DNA from: an uncultured Bacteroidales bacterium
GTDB taxonomy: Bacteria > Bacteroidota > Bacteroidia > Bacteroidales > UBA932
DNA length: 15,731 nt
Assembly (NCBI GenBank): GCA_945983015.1
Contig: CAMFSN010000026.1
Location: forward strand, 1-15,731
Direction of reading: 5' to 3'
Each line of letters opens with the position of its first letter. Within the stretch, counting starts at the first letter, position 1. Below the pieces are notes generated by a model. The model made no database searches. It was not told the DNA's origin and worked only from the letters and a program-made list of their open reading frames with translations. A program made the position numbers and the translations under genes. Positions 14,797 to 15,731 of the stretch are shown piece by piece.

Positions 14797-15408
14797 CTAG
14801 AATAAAGTGGGTTCGAGTTCTTTTGGGTGGAAACTTTTTCTGTGATATGGGCTGTAGCCCCACTGTTTAATGGCTTCGATATGCTCTCTGGTAGGATAAC
14901 CCATATTCCTCTCCCAACCATACTGAGGATATTTCAGGGCGAGTTCCTTCATCCTATCGTCCCTGTAGGTCTTCGCGAGCACTGAAGCTGCCGCTATGCT
15001 GGTATAAGTGGCATCTCCGTGAACCACAGTCTTATAAGGGATTCCATCCAGAGGCTTGAACTTATTCCCGTCCACCAGGATAAATTCCGGCTTGACGGAA
15101 AGTTGCCTAATGGCCCTATGCATCCCTTCCACGGAGGCCCAGAGGATATTCAGACTATCTATCTCCTCTGCACTCACTTCCACCACAGCCCAAGCGAGAG
15201 ACTCCCGCTCTATAATCGGTCTCAATTCTTCCCTCGCTTTCTGACTCATTTTCTTAGAATCGTTCAGAAGCGGATGATAGAAATCCTTAGGCATAATGAC
15301 GGCTGCGGCGAACACAGGCCCTGCCAAAGGTCCCCTTCCAGCCTCGTCACAACCCGCCTCCAGAAGATCTGGATGCATATATGATTTCAGTTCAGTCAAA
15401 TCCCTCAT
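14797..15408 (-). CDS. rnhB: Ribonuclease HII
   Basis: A 203-residue cytoplasmic endonuclease that cuts the RNA strand of RNA/DNA hybrids and starts removal of single ribonucleotides from DNA. The type II signature GCDEAGRGPLAGPV begins at residue 19. The acidic active-site set is visible as D21, E22, D113 (in LVDGNK) and D132 (in HGDATYTSI), followed by AAASVLAKTYRD and the late HRKSF motif (189-193). Length fits the family, and nothing is truncated. The ATG at 15406-15408 is supported by a strong promoter just upstream; Met11 is an alternative start but would leave a longer leader. It follows tsf and is probably transcribed separately from it. The polysaccharide locus starts 51 bp downstream, so rnhB is a housekeeping border gene. 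Confidence 0.97.
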   Translation of the reverse strand: MRDLTELKSYMHPDLLEAGCDEAGRGPLAGPVFAAAVIMPKDFYHPLLNDSKKMSQKAREELRPIIERESLAWAVVEVSAEEIDSLNILWASVEGMHRAIRQLSVKPEFILVDGNKFKPLDGIPYKTVVHGDATYTSIAAASVLAKTYRDDRMKELALKYPQYGWERNMGYPTREHIEAIKQWGYSPYHRKSFHPKELEPTLF

Positions 15409-15423
15409 TTTTTACGACCTTTG

Positions 15424-15454
15424 CAAAAGTAGTAAATGGAAATGATTTCTCAAA
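15424..15454 (-). promoter_or_regulatory. Bacteroidetes housekeeping promoter of rnhB
   Basis: On the coding strand a -33 box TTTG (+ strand 15451-15454) is followed by a 19-bp spacer and a perfect -7 box TACTTTTG (15424-15431), matching the known TTTG/TAnnTTTG pattern of the primary sigma factor in this phylum. Transcription should start near 15418, giving an rnhB leader of only about 10 nt. The promoter starts 5 bp after the upstream terminator stem. Confidence 0.7.
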
Positions 15455-15459
15455 TACGA

Positions 15460-15492
15460 AAACCCCAGGCCTGATTGAAAGGTCTGGGGTTT
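15460..15492 (-). terminator. Rho-independent terminator of tsf
   Basis: AAACCCCAGACC pairs with GGCCTGGGGTTT on the coding strand. This gives a 12-bp stem with one G-T wobble and a 9-nt loop, followed by a short T-run (TTTT including the end of the stem). It lies 51 bp after the tsf stop codon. The stem is nearly symmetric and could also stop transcription from the other side, but no plus-strand gene is seen. Confidence 0.72.
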
Positions 15493-15543
15493 ATCGCTGG
15501 AAAGAAATCGCCTCGAATTTAAGAAAGGCGAAGCCTCTCGGGA

Positions 15544-15731
15544 TTAGTCAGAGAGGGAGAATCTCTTGAAGCAAAGAATCTTAGCCTCTTTGTCGGCAGC
15601 TGCGAGCGCAGCCTTTACGCTGATGTGATCATCGCTCATCTGGTACTCCTGCTCCTCGAGGGTCTGCTCCTTGAAAAACTTCTGGAGACGTCCGTTAGCG
15701 ATGTTCTGAATCATCTGCTCGTTAAGGTTAG
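15544..15731 (-). CDS. tsf: Elongation factor Ts, C-terminal fragment (runs off the window)
   Basis: The last 61 codons are present, ending at TAA 15544-15546; the rest lies beyond the window edge. The translation reads NLNEQMIQNIANGRLQKFF, then KEQTLEEQEYQMSDD, and ends KILCFKRFSLSD. The GRLxKFFKExTLxxQ pattern and the final F(R/K)RxxL are typical of the C-terminal end of EF-Ts, which regenerates EF-Tu-GTP in translation. Codon choice is narrow (GAG, CAG, AAG, CTC, ATC), as in highly expressed genes and unlike the neighbouring PUL genes. It is followed by a strong terminator. Confidence 0.88.
   Translation of the reverse strand, partial: NLNEQMIQNIANGRLQKFFKEQTLEEQEYQMSDDHISVKAALAAADKEAKILCFKRFSLSD

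Noticed and set aside
1..15731. CRISPR arrays, tRNA or rRNA genes, insertion sequences, integrases, phage genes.
   Set aside because: I saw no regularly spaced short repeats, no RNA gene signatures and no transposase or integrase motifs; the only long repeat is the 289-bp pair.

Overview
The window looks like a chromosomal piece of a Bacteroidetes genome, most likely order Bacteroidales. The signs are an adjacent SusC/SusD pair, a FecR-type anti-sigma factor with a DUF4974-like tail, a fimbrillin (Mfa-like) domain, a row of SPII lipoproteins, promoters of the TTTG/TAnnTTTG type and no Shine-Dalgarno sequences. I cannot name genus or species. Every supported gene lies on the minus strand, so transcription runs from high to low coordinates and coding density is very high; no stretch over 300 bases lacks a gene.

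Right edge (15731 to about 14797), housekeeping: the 3' end of tsf (EF-Ts), a rho-independent terminator, a textbook Bacteroidetes promoter and rnhB (RNase HII).

Centre (14745 to 1242), a polysaccharide utilisation locus (PUL): ECF sigma factor, FecR-type anti-sigma factor, SusC with an N-terminal STN signalling domain, SusD, a surface lipoprotein with two copies of a ~205-residue module, a 45-residue ORF, a second lipoprotein fusing a fimbrillin-like domain to a third copy of the same module, a TolB/PD40-type beta-propeller lipoprotein and a GH20 beta-N-acetylhexosaminidase lipoprotein. Gaps along this row are 53, 7, 11, 28, 4, 6 and 2 bp, then a 32-bp overlap, so it reads as one operon. The likely logic is that SusC/D and the module proteins capture a GlcNAc- or GalNAc-containing glycan, GH20 removes terminal N-acetylhexosamines, and SusC occupancy is signalled through its STN domain to the anti-sigma factor, which frees the sigma factor.

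Left edge (1165 to 1), housekeeping: an Mrp/ApbC-family P-loop ATPase and the 5' end of mutS, 2 bp apart.

The most interesting points are: a 289-bp perfect direct repeat joining the 3' ends of the two module genes, with sharp edges that suggest gene conversion; the fimbrillin-plus-module chimera; the 45-residue ORF between the two module genes; and a long bulged hairpin ending exactly at the anti-sigma ATG.
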